Positions 31,608-43,451 of a stretch of DNA of 64,000 bases are shown piece by piece. Source of the DNA: Cinnamomum chago (lineage: Eukaryota > Streptophyta > Magnoliopsida > Laurales > Lauraceae). The stretch lies in NCBI GenBank assembly GCA_038049695.1, contig CP142455.1:28929501-28993500 (forward strand), read 5' to 3'. Under the pieces are notes generated by a model. That model was not told the origin of the DNA, did no database searches, and saw only the letters and a program-made list of their open reading frames with translations. The position numbers and the translations under genes were made by a program. Each line of letters starts with the position of its first letter. The first letter of the stretch is position 1.

Positions 31608-31906
31608 GCTACAATCGCTAGGGGCAGGCCGTTACATTTTTGTACTAATCTTTTTGCATATGGCTTTAACTCCGGAGGGCAGCTTTTGTTGCAAAATGCG
31701 TTCTTACAAAAGAGAACCAAAGCATCAACATTGCCAAGAGGCTCAAGGCGGAGAACATTTTTATCTCCAAAAGATGATGAGACATTCTCCTTCCATGTTG
31801 TGATTATAACTCCGCCTCCACGCCCATTGTTTAGGAATGCAACTTGTATGTCTTTCCAAACAATACCATCCCACACATCATCTAAAAATCATATAACCAA
31901 AAAAAA
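31608..31906 (-). pseudogene. NLR pseudogene, central NB-ARC part (continuation of 3933-6064)
   Basis: Continues the broken NLR on the far side of the Mutator-like element. Minus-strand matches to the intact gene run from CNGLPLAIVAM (GLPL motif) through NVLRLEPLG and GGGVIITT (RNBS-B), to about WDGIVWKDIQVAF. Homology ends near 31906, just short of the kinase-2 motif, in an A-rich tract. The P-loop and coiled-coil parts are absent. The 9-bp GCTACAATC repeat at 31608-31616 is the target duplication. Confidence 0.9.
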
Positions 31907-32235
31907 AACCACAAAAAAAATATATATATATATATAAACTATTGTTTGATCATCACAAAATGCATAGGTGAGCCAGAACTATGCAAAATTCCTCTACTAG
32001 AACAATCACGACCAAAAGAGATCATGAGTGGGATTAATAAGATAGGTTGCGAACTTTGCCCATTGATTCAGAGTTGAGATTGCCCTAGGAACCACGATTC
32101 TTGATGATGGATGGGTGTCTAAGAATTAGTGGACACTAAAGAGGGTGATTTGTTTGACTACATTAGAAGCTTTATAAGGCATTCATATTATTAATAACAA
32201 CTAAGGCATATATCAACATCAAAGCTAGCACGATA
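31907..32235. other. AT-rich junction, no gene
   Basis: Contains an A-run and (TA)n tract (about 31919-31937), then non-coding sequence leading into the integrase remnant. Nothing recognisable. Confidence 0.5.
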
Positions 32236-33010
32236 GTAAAATTCATTAAGAAGAACATGATAGCTCGACTTGGCATCCCCAAGGTATTCATAACAAATAA
32301 TGGTTCACAATTCATATCCGAATAAATAAACGAGTTGTGCACAAAATATGACATAAAATTGCATCATTCAACGCCATATTATCCCCAAGAAAGTGGTCAA
32401 GCCAAAGCAACCAACAAGATCATATTGAAGATCATCGAAAAGACTGTAGAGACCACAAAGGGTACCAATTGGCCACACCATTTGGTCGAAGTGTTGTGGG
32501 TGTACTGGGCTTCTATAAGAACTCTTACAGGTGAAACCCCATATTCTGACCTATAGGATGGAAGTGGTCCTTCCCTTCGAAGTTCTTTACCTGTCACTAT
32601 GCATCCAACTAGATGAAGATATGAAAGAGGGCCAAAGAAGAAAAGCACTACTACTTCAGCTAGACCTACTTGATGAGAAAGGAATTGAGGAAACCAAGCA
32701 TGCACAAGTCTACCGGAAGTAGATTACAAGAGCCTACAACGAGCACGTTATAGAAAGAAGAATCAAAGTTGGCGAACTCATGTTGAAACGCATCACTCCA
32801 TCTCAGCTTCCGCACCCTAAAGGTAAGTTACGACCTAATTGGGGAGGCCCTTATGTAATAAAAAAAAAGTATATTCTGGCAATACATATAGACTAGTAAA
32901 TGAGGAAGGGGAAGAGTTCCCCGATTCATGGAACCTATGTACTTGAAAAAGTACACAGTAAGACCATTTCCTACTTCTTGCAAAGAATGACCCTCCTTGC
33001 CCCCTTGGCA
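32236..33010 (+). pseudogene. Ty3/gypsy integrase remnant
   Basis: The plus-strand reading gives MIARLGIPKVFITNNGSQF, a stop, then KYDIKLHHSTPYYPQESGQA, an integrase core in which the usual DNG is NNG. Further on come HVIERRIKVGELMLKR and LRPNWGGPYVIKK, a GPY/F-type C-terminal module. Stops and frame changes break it several times. No LTRs could be matched to it. It is unrelated at a close level to the Tat integrase at 13.6-16.7 kb and is clearly older. Confidence 0.85.
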
Positions 33011-34139
33011 TAGATGTAGAAATCCCGTAGGAGAACCGAGGAGATGTATTATGACCAAACCTGGAACCTACCCCACATAATTTTTGCACAGTTGAAGCCA
33101 TTCAATGTGAAGGTTTGTAGGTGAGTTCACCCATGTCATGAAAGCTTTTCGATCGTTTGCCCTGAAAAAAAATGGAGAGAAAAACATAAAGGGGAGAAGA
33201 AAACAAAAGAAAAAAGAAAGAAAAAAATAACAAAAAAAGGGAAAAAAAAAAAGAAAAAGAGTGAGAAGCCATGGTGGAGTCGCATGAGGTACAGGTATGC
33301 TCCCCATGGCTGATGCTTCAAAAACCTTACCCTAGGTTCCCCCTTTTCCATTTCGGTCCCCAGAAAAATCGATAGAGTCACACAAAGTGTGGGTATGCCC
33401 CCTCCACTCTGAGCCTAAAGGTCCCACAAAAATGAAATAAAAAAAAAAAAAAACAAAAAAAAAAAGAAATAGGGAAGAATAAAAAAAAAAGTGTTCACTA
33501 GAATTAGATTCGCTGGAATGGCATAGGTTCTCATTTAGCAAACCAAGTGGAGAGTGGTCGATAACCACAACACTAAAGAAGCACGGTGGCTCACTGCCTC
33601 CCACACCTGCAACCACTACTCACACATGAGCCCCGGGGGGAGCCAAGTGCTCTCTGAATTTCAACCAAAAGGACTAAATGACTACAAAAGGGACTGTGAG
33701 GGCTTGACCTCCGAAAGATAGTGAGGAAGGGTCACGTCACCACTAGGGCATCAATCATGGATCGAGGGGTTAACCCATCTTCGCACTTTTACCCTTGGCC
33801 AAAATATACAACAGTCTTATACCGGTGCATTCTTATATATGTGTACGGAAATCTGTTTATCTCATAGGCTTCCCAATTCGGGTCCCCATCGCATACACGG
33901 TAGCCATGAGCACTCACCAGCTTACACACAGTCACCTCATGCATACTTTTATTACCAATGACCCTCGATTGGATGCAGGAAACATATGACTCTAAGGTCC
34001 CATCTCCATCTTGTTATTCTCAAAGCTTGAATGCTAAAGCAGCCCCCTGACATTTTTAAAACACCTTGAAACTTGAATTGATTAAAACCAAAACCTAAAG
34101 CAAATCCCGAACCCAAAGACTAGAGAATAGGTCCCATCC
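33011..34139. other. Remains of the same decayed retroelement or its flank, no gene
   Basis: Downstream of the integrase remnant there are long A-rich tracts (33170-33270, 33430-33500) and a C/G-rich piece at 33600-33720. No ORF is convincing. It ends at CATCC (34135-34139), the target site of the next solo LTR. Confidence 0.4.
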
Positions 34140-35361
34140 TGTCACGACCCAGACCCTAGATCAGAGTCATTAGGGCTAACCCCCGGGTTGCGATGCTCAT
34201 ACTTACTCCCGTAAACCCCGTTTAACCGAAGTTACAACGAAGCCTACAAGGGATCTTACATACGTACCTGTCAATGTACGATGCGGAATATACAAGAATA
34301 TACATTGACAATGATTTAAACAAAATGAATTATATACATAACTTTGAACTATAAAGTTCACTTTACATTGTTCAGTTGTTTTTCCTATCATCAACCCCTG
34401 CATATTTAATACAATGCAGGGGACATCATTTACAAAAACTACAATACCCAAAATGAATCTATAAAAGGGTTTACAAAAAGTTTCCAAAAGATTTCAAGGT
34501 TCTCCTCTCTCAAATCACGTCCACTCAGCTAGACCTCCTGGAGGTAGCGCATGGGCCTCCTCCGCTGTCTGGACGGTCTCGGAGGGACCGGCACGGGCAG
34601 TCGAGCCTGTAATATCATCAGTAATACCGTGAACACGACGGTTCAACAAGGTATACATATATTTATAGCATGTTCATAATTCCTAACAATTCATTAATTA
34701 ACAAGGCTAATCAACTCATAATAAACATAATGAACAATGACAATAATACTGGCAACTACCCTAGCATTGGTTTCAACTCCATTCTATTCATTTTATTCTT
34801 CCAAAAGGAAGCAATTCATATTCATTTATTCATTAGGTTCAACCTTTATTAATGGCTTTTCCATGTATGACTTTTCAGTCAATGACCTTTTGGTCCACAT
34901 AAGGTGGGATCTCCCAGTGTCTTGATCAGAGATCACTGGTGTCACCACGGGCTCCGGAACACCCCATTCTCATCTATTGCAGTAGGAATAATCATTTCAT
35001 TTATCAATTCATTCAATTCAATGCAATTCAATGTAATATTGAGTTCGGAAACCACTAGGTAGTGCCAGATTCCTTAACACGTCATAAGTCTAATTTTAAA
35101 CCACTTCTCTAACCAACCTTGATGTGAACAGGGGTTATTAATGCATGTATTACTATCGATGACATTACTTTTAATAAAATTGATGCATTATACTAACCCT
35201 CGTACACATAGTAAGGTTTAAACACTACTAATCTTAGCTTATCGATCCATTGGAATAAATCAAAAGTTATCTCATTATATGAGGAGTACCTAAGGTCACC
35301 CAAGTACTCTTAGCACTCACGAAATCTGAAACTCACTGGACTCGAACCGATTCCTGTACAG

Positions 35362-35525
35362 GTTCGCTCGAGCGAGTGAAGTTCGCTCGAGCGGACACCT
35401 CACAGAACCTCGGTCGCTCGACCGCATTTTAATATCCGCTCGAGCGACTGGTCCAACACGATTTTTCTGAAACAGAACCATGGTCGCTCGACCGAACTGC
35501 CAAGTTCGCTTGAGCGAACGGTCCA
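35362..35525. repeat. GTTCGCTCGAGCG / GGTCGCTCGACCG repeats in the solo LTR
   Basis: Six or so imperfect palindromic words of the type TCGCTCGAGCGA occur within about 160 bp. They mirror in style the GTCGACCTGG repeats of the other long solo LTR. Confidence 0.7.
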
Positions 35526-36025
35526 GAATTCCATTTTGGAATTCTGAATACTTCTCTCTTGTTTTACACCCATTTCTCCATTACCCTTTAACAACCTGCA
35601 AGAGCCATGGGACCTCCTGTCCCCTCCACACACACCATCCATTACAACTAATTTAACATTTATACACAATCTAATTAGGGTTTGAAAACCCATAATGCAC
35701 CCAAATCACCATTTCTTTCTATCAAAATCACAAAACTACTTCAACAAGCATAAGCATATGTATCACTTGCCTCAAATGAAGCTTTGCTTGTTATAAACCC
35801 CTTGTATATCTTGGCTTGAGTTGAATCCCCCCTTTTTAAGCTTGAATTCCAAGAATACCCAAAGAAGATGATGAAGAAGAGGAAGATGATGGATACTCCT
35901 TCTCTTTAATCACCTTTAACACACTCTCTAGGAAGAAGAAATTGAAGAAGGAAGAAGAAAAGGGCTGTAGCACTTATTGTCTAGGGTTTGAAAACAAGAG
36001 GAATGAAATGAATGAAGGCAATTGC

Positions 36026-36033
36026 TTATATAA
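36026..36033 (-). promoter_or_regulatory. TATA-like box of the solo LTR
   Basis: TTATATAA, preceded on the minus strand by U3-like sequence. It sits about 410 bp from the LTR end in minus orientation. Confidence 0.35.
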
Positions 36034-36479
36034 TGTTCATTTTTGCATTGAACCCCCTTTTTATTATTTCATTTACATTCTAAGTCAATTAACGGTCCAT
36101 TTGGTCCGTTAGTCATCGAATCACTTTAAGTCTTTTATGAAATTCGTCGTACTCGTCGAGATACACATGTTGGTATCAAGACTTTCCGAATTCGACAAAA
36201 TACGTATAATTCCGTATTTACACACAAGTCCTTGGTTTGGCTTGTTTAAGCCCCATTTCCATTTAATTCCTTGCAATTCATTTCATAACCTCATTTAACA
36301 TTTCATTAAGCCTCATTTACTCATATTTAAGCGAATTCAATTTCCATTGGGTGATAAATCACCATTAAACCATTTAAACCGGCTTAATTAGTCCTAAGCT
36401 CAATTAATTAGAGTTAATCGAGATTAACTCGGGACGGAGCCTAACACATCCGAAATATCAAACCACGGACAAAGCCCCT

Positions 36480-37245
36480 GAAGATCGAAGATAATCCACC
36501 TGGGCACCACCCCCTTGGATACTATCCCTTCACTTATCCTGAAACGTGAATTTTCGACTTCTTTTCAAAACCCGAACCCAAATCACTTTGACATTTGAAC
36601 ACCAGAGACTTAAAACAATCTGAAATATTACAATTCACTAATTAGAGCCCACTGGAATCCAGAATATAAATGAATTATCTTAGAAATCATCGGAAAACAC
36701 AAACTATCAGGATAGGCGAACTTGGGCGCCTACCCTTACTTTGAGCATCAAATAGTGATTTTCGATCACATTTCAAATTCCGATCCAAAATTAACTTAGA
36801 CAGAACATCTCAGAACATAGGACGACATTGAAATCCGAACCCTATAGCCCTTGAACCCCTGGAATTCTGAATAGAGACAAAAAAAATCTAGAAAACGAAG
36901 AACTGTTAATGTAGGCTCCATCCCTTGGGCGCCTACCTTGCTTTTAGTCCCAATTTGAGGATCTGACCTCTCTTCAAATTTCAGATCAAATTCACTAGAA
37001 TTAGAATTGTACATAATACAAAAAGAACCTAAAACAGTAACATAATCAAACAGAAGCCAATTGAACTTCGAATCATAGTAGAATTATTGATAGTGTTGAA
37101 AACATTGTAGCAGTCAGGATAGGCTCCACTGGGGTGACGCCTACCCCCTGTTTTGACCCTGAAGTGCAATGTCCGACTATTTTCTGGAATTTTGATTCAA
37201 ATAAAAAATAACAGAACCTTAAAATACTTAAAAACACGCTAAATA
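36480..37245. repeat. Four degenerate tandem units of about 190-210 bp
   Basis: Units share a TTGGGCGCCTACC-type core (near 36495, 36725, 36925 and 37130) followed by a TTTGA..CC..AATTTGG.GATTTTCGATC..TTTTCAAATTCCGATCC-like stretch. The units diverge strongly. They begin right after the solo LTR target site, so the LTR inserted into or beside this array. Confidence 0.65.
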
Positions 37246-37446
37246 GAGCCCTAAAGTATCCCTAAATCACCCTTAACCAAACACATAATTTAAAATAGAC
37301 TGAACTAATCAAAAGTACATATAACAAGCTACTTAGGTGCTGAAACTATCTCACTTAGGATGTTTGCACCCTAGGAGTAAATCGGACTCTCCTGTTTGGT
37401 AGCTTAGAGTTGTAGGCTTCGTCCCATCACTTTTCCTATTCCGTTA

Positions 37447-37757
37447 GGGCCTGTTTGGGGGGCTTTACTTGTAGAGTTGAGTGGATAAATGTTATTTTGA
37501 AGAAATAATAAAATATAAGTGGATTATGATGGTATTTTATTTTTAGTTGTTTGTGATGGAATCTTTTTAACTTTTTTTTATTGAAAAGTGAAGTTTTTTT
37601 GTCTTTTAGTGAGTAAATGAGGTTACTTTTTAACTTTTTTGGAAAAAATATGGTGGGAAATTTGAATTAAAGTGCTTTTTGTGGGATTTTTTATTTTTTT
37701 TTGAGAAATGAGGCTTTACCTTACTTGACTCTACAAGTAAGGTGACCAAACAGGCCC
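37447..37757. mobile_element. Tourist-like (PIF/Harbinger) MITE, 311 bp
   Basis: Inverted ends GGGCCTGTTTGG...CCAAACAGGCCC, with longer inner pairing CTTTACTTGTAGAGT / ACTCTACAAGTAAGG, flanked by TTA on both sides (37444-37446 and 37758-37760). The 3-bp TTA duplication and the terminus sequence fit PIF/Harbinger. It has no coding capacity. It is the best-bounded member of a family seen at 1.1, 48.3 and 48.9 kb. Confidence 0.88.
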
Positions 37758-38084
37758 TTAGGGGACTGGGAAAGCTAATGTGAGCAGTTTAGGACCTTAG
37801 GTCAGGGTTAATCCGATGATCAATAATAAAACACTGATTACACAAATCCAAGTAAAAATCCCCTAGTTAGGCATTTCTAGCCCCAATATAAAAAATCCAT
37901 AAAAAAATAAAAAAACCAACAAAATCAGCCCAAGAAGATTTTCCTTTTATTTCTTCCTCCGCCTCCGGTGCCAACTATTTAATCAAACTTAATGAAAAGG
38001 AAATGAAGAACCGATTTCAAAAATTGAACTAATGAGAATGATGAGATAGGATGAGATGAGTGATTTCACACACTTTGCATATTT

Positions 38085-38195
38085 ATATTTCGGCCCATTG
38101 GCCATTTTCAAACATACATCGGCCCATCGGCCACCTTTAAACAATCTCGGCCCATCAACCACCCTTATCAATCAATGTCGGCCCATAGGGCTTTC
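38085..38195. repeat. Short minisatellite, unit about 27 bp (TCGGCCCATCGGCCACC)
   Basis: Four imperfect units: CGGCCCATTGGCC, CGGCCCATCGGCC, CGGCCCATCAACC and CGGCCCATAGGGC, each followed by TTT.AA.CAAT-like spacers. Confidence 0.7.
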
Positions 38196-38199
38196 ACTT

Positions 38200-39765
38200 T
38201 TAGCGTGCGTGTGTCGCACATGAAACTCACAGAAATCACAAATTGAAATCTCACCTACATCATCATTTTGGTTTGGAAAATCAACCTTTAAACCCTATTT
38301 CGCTGTGGGATTTGAAGGGGGTACTCGGGAACGAGGCCGATCCTCTTCTAAGATATTTGACACCTCCCCCTTTTATTTTTCTTACCGTAGATATTATCTT
38401 ACTTTAGTTGGATACAATGTGATTATGCTATGTGAGGATTAACCCTTATTTAGACCTTAATTACTCATGACCCTGAATTGACCCAATATCAAAGAGACCC
38501 AAATCAACGTGATAGGATAACCGTCATGTGTTGTCGGCAATACATTAGATGAGAGGAAGAACCTACCCATTATCTTTTTTCTCCCATTTTTTCTTTGACT
38601 TTCGTCAAAGAATGGTGTTACGGTAGTTACCATAACTAGCGATCGTGATTCGTCGATTTTGAAGGTAGTCAGAATTCTCATTTTCGATGTAAAATTTAAT
38701 TAGTATATATAGATGAATTGAGATTTCTCAAGCCACATGTCCTTTAGGGAATCAAAATTCACATTCAGCAGGGGTCTTACACTACCTACAAAAAGAGATC
38801 TTGTAACGTTGTGAGGGCCTAGATATTGTATTCTTCAGAAAGAGAGGGATTCGTTGTGCCCAACTTAACAGATCTACCAAATCAGTTTCATCCATGGAAG
38901 TGGTGTTGGCTTAAGTTCTGCAATTGATAATGTTCAGCTTTCCATTCACAAGTGAAGTAACCTTGATGCATCACAGTAGTGAATGGGGGGCAAACGGGGC
39001 TATGAACAGACTGGCAGCCGCACAAGTTGCATTATTTTATTGGGGAGACATGTAGCCGGAAAAGTTTTTATGTCACACCTGCTGAGGAGCTAAGGATTAA
39101 GGAGCTTAAGATACACACACCCACCACTTTTCTTGGATATCTTCACCTTCCTTTTATTTTCCTTTTCTTTGTGCCATTGCCTCTGAAAAAATCACAACAG
39201 TAGCTGGTCGCAGAAACTTGTTTGGAGGAGCTAAGGATGGAGGACCTGCCAAAGGGTTATATGCCTAATGTTGGAGTGTGCATCCTCAATTTTGATAACC
39301 TAGTAAAAATTATGCTAAATCTTTTGAACTTTGTTGTCTTGGTTTTCTTTGACTATGTTTCATTGCTCATTCCTTTTGAATTTAATTTTCCTTCTAGTTG
39401 GTAGGTTGAGAAGTTTCTTTATAATGGGTTATGTGCGTGTGCCTGGTTTTTAAGTGAGTTGTGTTACTTTTGGTAATGCGGTAGTGTGGGGTTGGTATTG
39501 GAATTTAATGGTGCGTTTGGCATGGTTCCATTAAGATGTTCTCATGTTCCCACGAGATAAGGTTGTAAAAGAAATATGTTTGGTATGTGTAAATCACTGT
39601 TCCAAAATTTGGTCTCGGCAGAAGGAATTTCAAAATCTTAACCCGCTGACATATGAAAGTTGGAACGAAGAAACTTAAAAAAAAAAAATTTTAAGAAATA
39701 ATCCACTGGCACAATTGTTTTTTTATACTTATCTCTTGCCTTTTAAATAATGGCATTTAAAGATT
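38200..39765. other. No recognisable gene
   Basis: Short ORFs only. A plus-strand stretch near 38985-39050 reads ANGAMNRLAAAQVALF, which vaguely recalls the end of a retroelement-type RNase H, but it is isolated. The sequence from about 39505 (GTGCGTTTGGCATGG) may be the edge of a small repeat. Confidence 0.4.
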
Positions 39766-39769
39766 TCAA

Positions 39770-40545
39770 ATCCTCTCACTTATCTCAAATAAAGTGGCCC
39801 CACCTGGTAATTCCTAAAGGTGTGTCAAATGGTCACAATCACAAAAGGTGGGGCCCATATTATAATTCTTCAAAGTGGTGGGACCACATTATAAATTCTA
39901 TAGATGTGGGCCCCATGTTTCAATTTCTAAAGGTGGGCATCACGTTGTAATTTCCAAGGGTGGGTCACATAGTCACAATCACAAAAGGTGGCCCATATTA
40001 TAAAATTATAATGGTGGGACCACATTATAAATCTCATGAATGTGGGCCTATCTTCTAATTTATAAAGGTGAGAATGACGCTGTAATTTCTAAAGGTGGGT
40101 TCCATGTCCACAACAGAAAAGGTGACTCCACTTTATAATTCTTAAAAGTGAGTCATATGGTCACAATCACAAAAGGTGGAGCTACATTGTAAATGCTATG
40201 AATGTGAGCCCACATTGTGAATCCTATAAATATGACCCCATGTTCGAATTTTTAAAGGTGAGTACCACATTGTTATTTTTTAAAGATGGGTCTCGTGTTT
40301 ACAGTTAAAAAAAATGGCCCAACATGATAGTTCTTGACCCACATTGTAAATCCTATGAATGCACCGCACTCATGTTCTAATTTTTAAAGGAGGGGCACCA
40401 CATTCTAGTTTTTAAAGGTCAGCCCTATGTCAACAATCACAAAAACTAATGATCCACTTTGTAGAATTCATAAATATTGGTTATATGGTCACCATCACAA
40501 ATGGTGGACCCACATTGTAAATCCTATGAATGTGAGGCTCCCAGT
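39770..40545. repeat. Degenerate satellite-like array, unit about 35-45 bp
   Basis: About twenty diverged copies of AAAGGTGGGNCCCACATTATAATTC-like text, often paired with CACAATCACAAAAGGTGG. The order of sub-units gives a weak higher period of about 150-200 bp. No ORF. Confidence 0.8.
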
Positions 40546-42255
40546 CGGGCTCCCCAGTCGGGGTGTGTAGAGTTTTTCTTGCAAGTAAATAGGAGACTAC
40601 AATGATTGTTTCATGTACTGCACATAACAAGTACATGGCTCAATCCCTGTCGTACCCTTCGCCTAGGGTTCAATCCTACTCCATTCGTTGTAACTAAAAG
40701 GAAATTTTGAAAACCGAGAAAAGCGGCCAAAAGTGGGATTTCTGGCGAGATGTCTTGTTTAGAAAGAAAATTAGAAAATTTTAGGCCCAACTTTTATGTT
40801 GTCCTGTTTACAAAAAGTCTTAGAGCCCCTATTCTTAAATCTTTCATATATTAAGGGTTCAAATGATTTATAGTACAAATAGAAAAATTGATCAGTGACT
40901 TGATTTTATTTTGAAAGTACTTTCTGATTCGTTGGAGTTGGCTTTAAATTCATCCATTCGACTTTAATTTTTCTATAGTTTTATTATATTTAGATTTTAA
41001 TATTTATTATTTCTACTTCCTAGAAATCAACTTAATTATGGACCCAAAAGGAAATTAAAGTATATTTTTTCTAGACGATTTTCCACTGACACAAAATGTG
41101 CCCTTACTCTAGGTTTAAGGCTTTAAGCATGTGTCAGTAAGGGTAGACATCTTAGGTTTTTTTTTTTTTTTTTCCTTATTTTGTCTTCTACTCCTATATA
41201 TTCTGGGAAGCCATCAACATGATTCTTTTTTATTAATTTTTTTTATTTTGTATAAAAAAAATTATTATTTTATTATTTCTTATATATGTTTTTTTTCAAA
41301 ATTCTGACCCTATCAGTCCTACTGTGACTAATTTTTTGTTCCTTTTTTTATGTATATGGTAGAGCTTTGGGCGAAGGCAGGCAAGATAGCTTATAAATTA
41401 AAACTCGAAAACAATAGCACTATTGCCTAGGATTTGTATTGATCGGTTCTAAAAGAAAAAGTATTTTTATCTAGCTAAATGGGAATCATAAGGACAATCC
41501 ATATAATATAATCCAAGATAGTGTAACATAAGACCATAAAACGCCACAAAATAGCCAGCAAGAATTGGCAAAATCAAGAACTACATTTTCTCTAAATGGT
41601 GCCACAAATGGTTTTACCATAGAGTTGATGTAGGCTTCACTTTTACCTGGTGTAGGCAAAGTCCAGATCTATGTACAGCTCCAAGCCATAGGCCCAAAAT
41701 ACTATCACAAGAATCACAACATGTAATAACATATGACCCATGCCAGTAGCCAGGTCAATCATGGCCCAAAATGTAATCCAAACACACATGCCACTACATG
41801 TATCATCTAGCAAGATCCAACTCAAATAGAAAAGTTCAAAAGCCAGGAAATCAATAATCCTTGGGTAGAACAAGTTCTAAGGCAAATTGTAAATAAAGAC
41901 GCACAAGATCAAGTTCAAAGAACAGAAACAAACAGTCATAATACAATACATCATAGGGTAAACAGAAATTAACTGAAGCAAGAAACGACAGCAGAGTAAG
42001 GGCTATGCTTATAGTAAGCAAGATATATCTGCATGGGCCATGGCCAAATGTAAAGTAGGTGATCTGAAGAAGCTGGAGTAGAAGCATGGGCTGAGATCCA
42101 GAAACATTGAGGAAGTATTGCCACAAGCATCAAAATAAACCTGCAGAGAAGATGAATTTTACACAAATTCAATCATAAAGCATGAAACAGAGTCCAAACC
42201 TTCAGATGAAGCGGGCAACTATCGGAGAGCTTGTATGCCACTACAGTGTATTGGG
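40546..42255. other. AT-rich intergenic sequence, no gene seen
   Basis: Contains T-runs (41158-41174) and non-coding AT-rich stretches. Overlapping minus-strand ORFs at 41643-42172 are hydrophobic by chance of base composition and show no family motif. A tRNA-like GGGTTCAATCC word at about 40666 is isolated. Confidence 0.45.
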
Positions 42256-42263
42256 AGTGCACT

Positions 42264-43443
42264 CAGTGGCGGACCCAGGACTTTTTATTAGGTGGGGCAG
42301 ATAATGTTCAATTACAAAGGTCAAAATCAACACCAACTATCAATAATCTCCACTTATTATATGATTTACCAGGCTTCCCTCTGGGCCCGGAGGGACTAGT
42401 CCAGCCCAAAAGGTTGGGAACCCTCCGATAGCAAAAAAAAATTTCTACATAAGCTTTTTAACTACACCAACCAATTTCTCCTTGAGAAAATAATTTTTTA
42501 TTCAAATTAATGGGATGAAAATGAAATTAACAATCATACTGTAACGATAATAAACAAACTCTAGATAACTCCAGGGAAATATTAATTATTATCATACAAG
42601 CCATTAAAAAAATTATCACATAAAAATAATACGTCTTTGGTTATTTCCTTTAGCTCCATCCGCTATATTATCGTAGTACAATCTACCTCTAGTTAGATAA
42701 CCAAATCTCTAATTTAAAAATCTATAAGTTTAATTTTTTTTTAGTGCATTAATTTTGGTAATAGAATCCAACTGTGGATAATGGTTAGATAAATCTCATC
42801 AAAATAAAAATAAAAAAACAGAGAGGGATAAAGAAAAAGATTAAATAAAAATAGGTTAATATGAGATAAACCTATTAACCATAGAAAACACAAAGGGTTA
42901 CGTAGTTTGACCTTCGCATAGGGATAATAGATAAATAAAAAGAAAGACATGATTTTAAACATAATTTTTCTACTATTCAATTCCTTTCTCCATGGGCGTC
43001 ACAACTCAATCTCTACATATAGATAATAACAAAGCATAATGAAACGTGGCAATACTTCAATAGCTGTGCCTTCATTTTCTCACGTTTTTATCCCATCCAA
43101 ACTAATCTAAAATGTATGCTATTGATATTATGGTTCCATTTTTTTTTTTTTCCATGCCACTGCTTCATAAGTTATGATTGGAAAGATGCCTTTTAAATGT
43201 CTAGAAAAAACAAATTAAAGAAAGAATAAAAATGGGTTTTGACTACCATTGCTTTATATAATATAATGAGTAGAGGTTGACGTGTGGTGGGAAGACTTTT
43301 ATATATGGGGCGACGTGCAAGGAGGTGGGGCGGGATTGGGCATCAAGCCATGAACTGATGGATGGGCCATGGCACTTGTAATGAAGTCCAAGAATTTACC
43401 TGGGGCGACCGCCCCAGGTATCCATAACGTGGGTCCGCCCCTT
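42264..43443. mobile_element. hAT-like non-autonomous element, 1,180 bp
   Basis: Left end CAGTGGCGGACCCA; right end TGGGTCCGCCCCTT, reading AAGGGGCGGACCCA in reverse. The perfect 8-bp duplication AGTGCACT lies at 42256-42263 and 43444-43451. An 8-bp duplication and the terminus style are typical of hAT. The interior is AT-rich and non-coding and contains a truncated SINE copy. Confidence 0.88.
42368..42440 (+). mobile_element. Truncated SINE copy inside the hAT-like element
   Basis: CCAGGCTTCCCTCTGGGCCC ... GGTTGGGAACCCTCCGATAG followed by an A-run matches the 3' part of the SINE at 49406-49585 (CCAGCTTTCCTCTGGGCCCC ... TTGGGAACCCTCCAATAAC). The tRNA-like 5' part is missing. Confidence 0.8.
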
Positions 43444-43451
43444 AGTGCACT

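Larger units (their letters stand above)
34140..36446 (-). mobile_element. Solo LTR, 2,307 bp, with perfect 5-bp target duplication
   Basis: Starts TGTCACGACCCAGACC, ends GACGGAGCCTAACA, and is flanked by CATCC at 34135-34139 and 36447-36451. There is no internal domain and no second LTR in the window. Internal GTTCGCTCGAGCG-type repeats lie at 35362-35525. A TATA-like box on the minus strand (36026-36033) suggests minus orientation. Its start and size resemble the 3.3-kb solo LTR, suggesting related families (gypsy by inference). Confidence 0.85.

Noticed and set aside
38985-39050. Peptide ANGAMNRLAAAQVALF resembling a retroelement or host RNase H end
   Set aside because: Isolated, flanked by stops, and too short to support a domain call.
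40620-40685. tRNA-like or SINE-like B-box GGGTTCAATCC
   Set aside because: No convincing A-box at the right spacing, no tail and no target duplication.
41643-42172. Hydrophobic minus-strand ORFs
   Set aside because: Overlapping frames with AT-driven composition, no motif, no start context and no relation to neighbouring genes.
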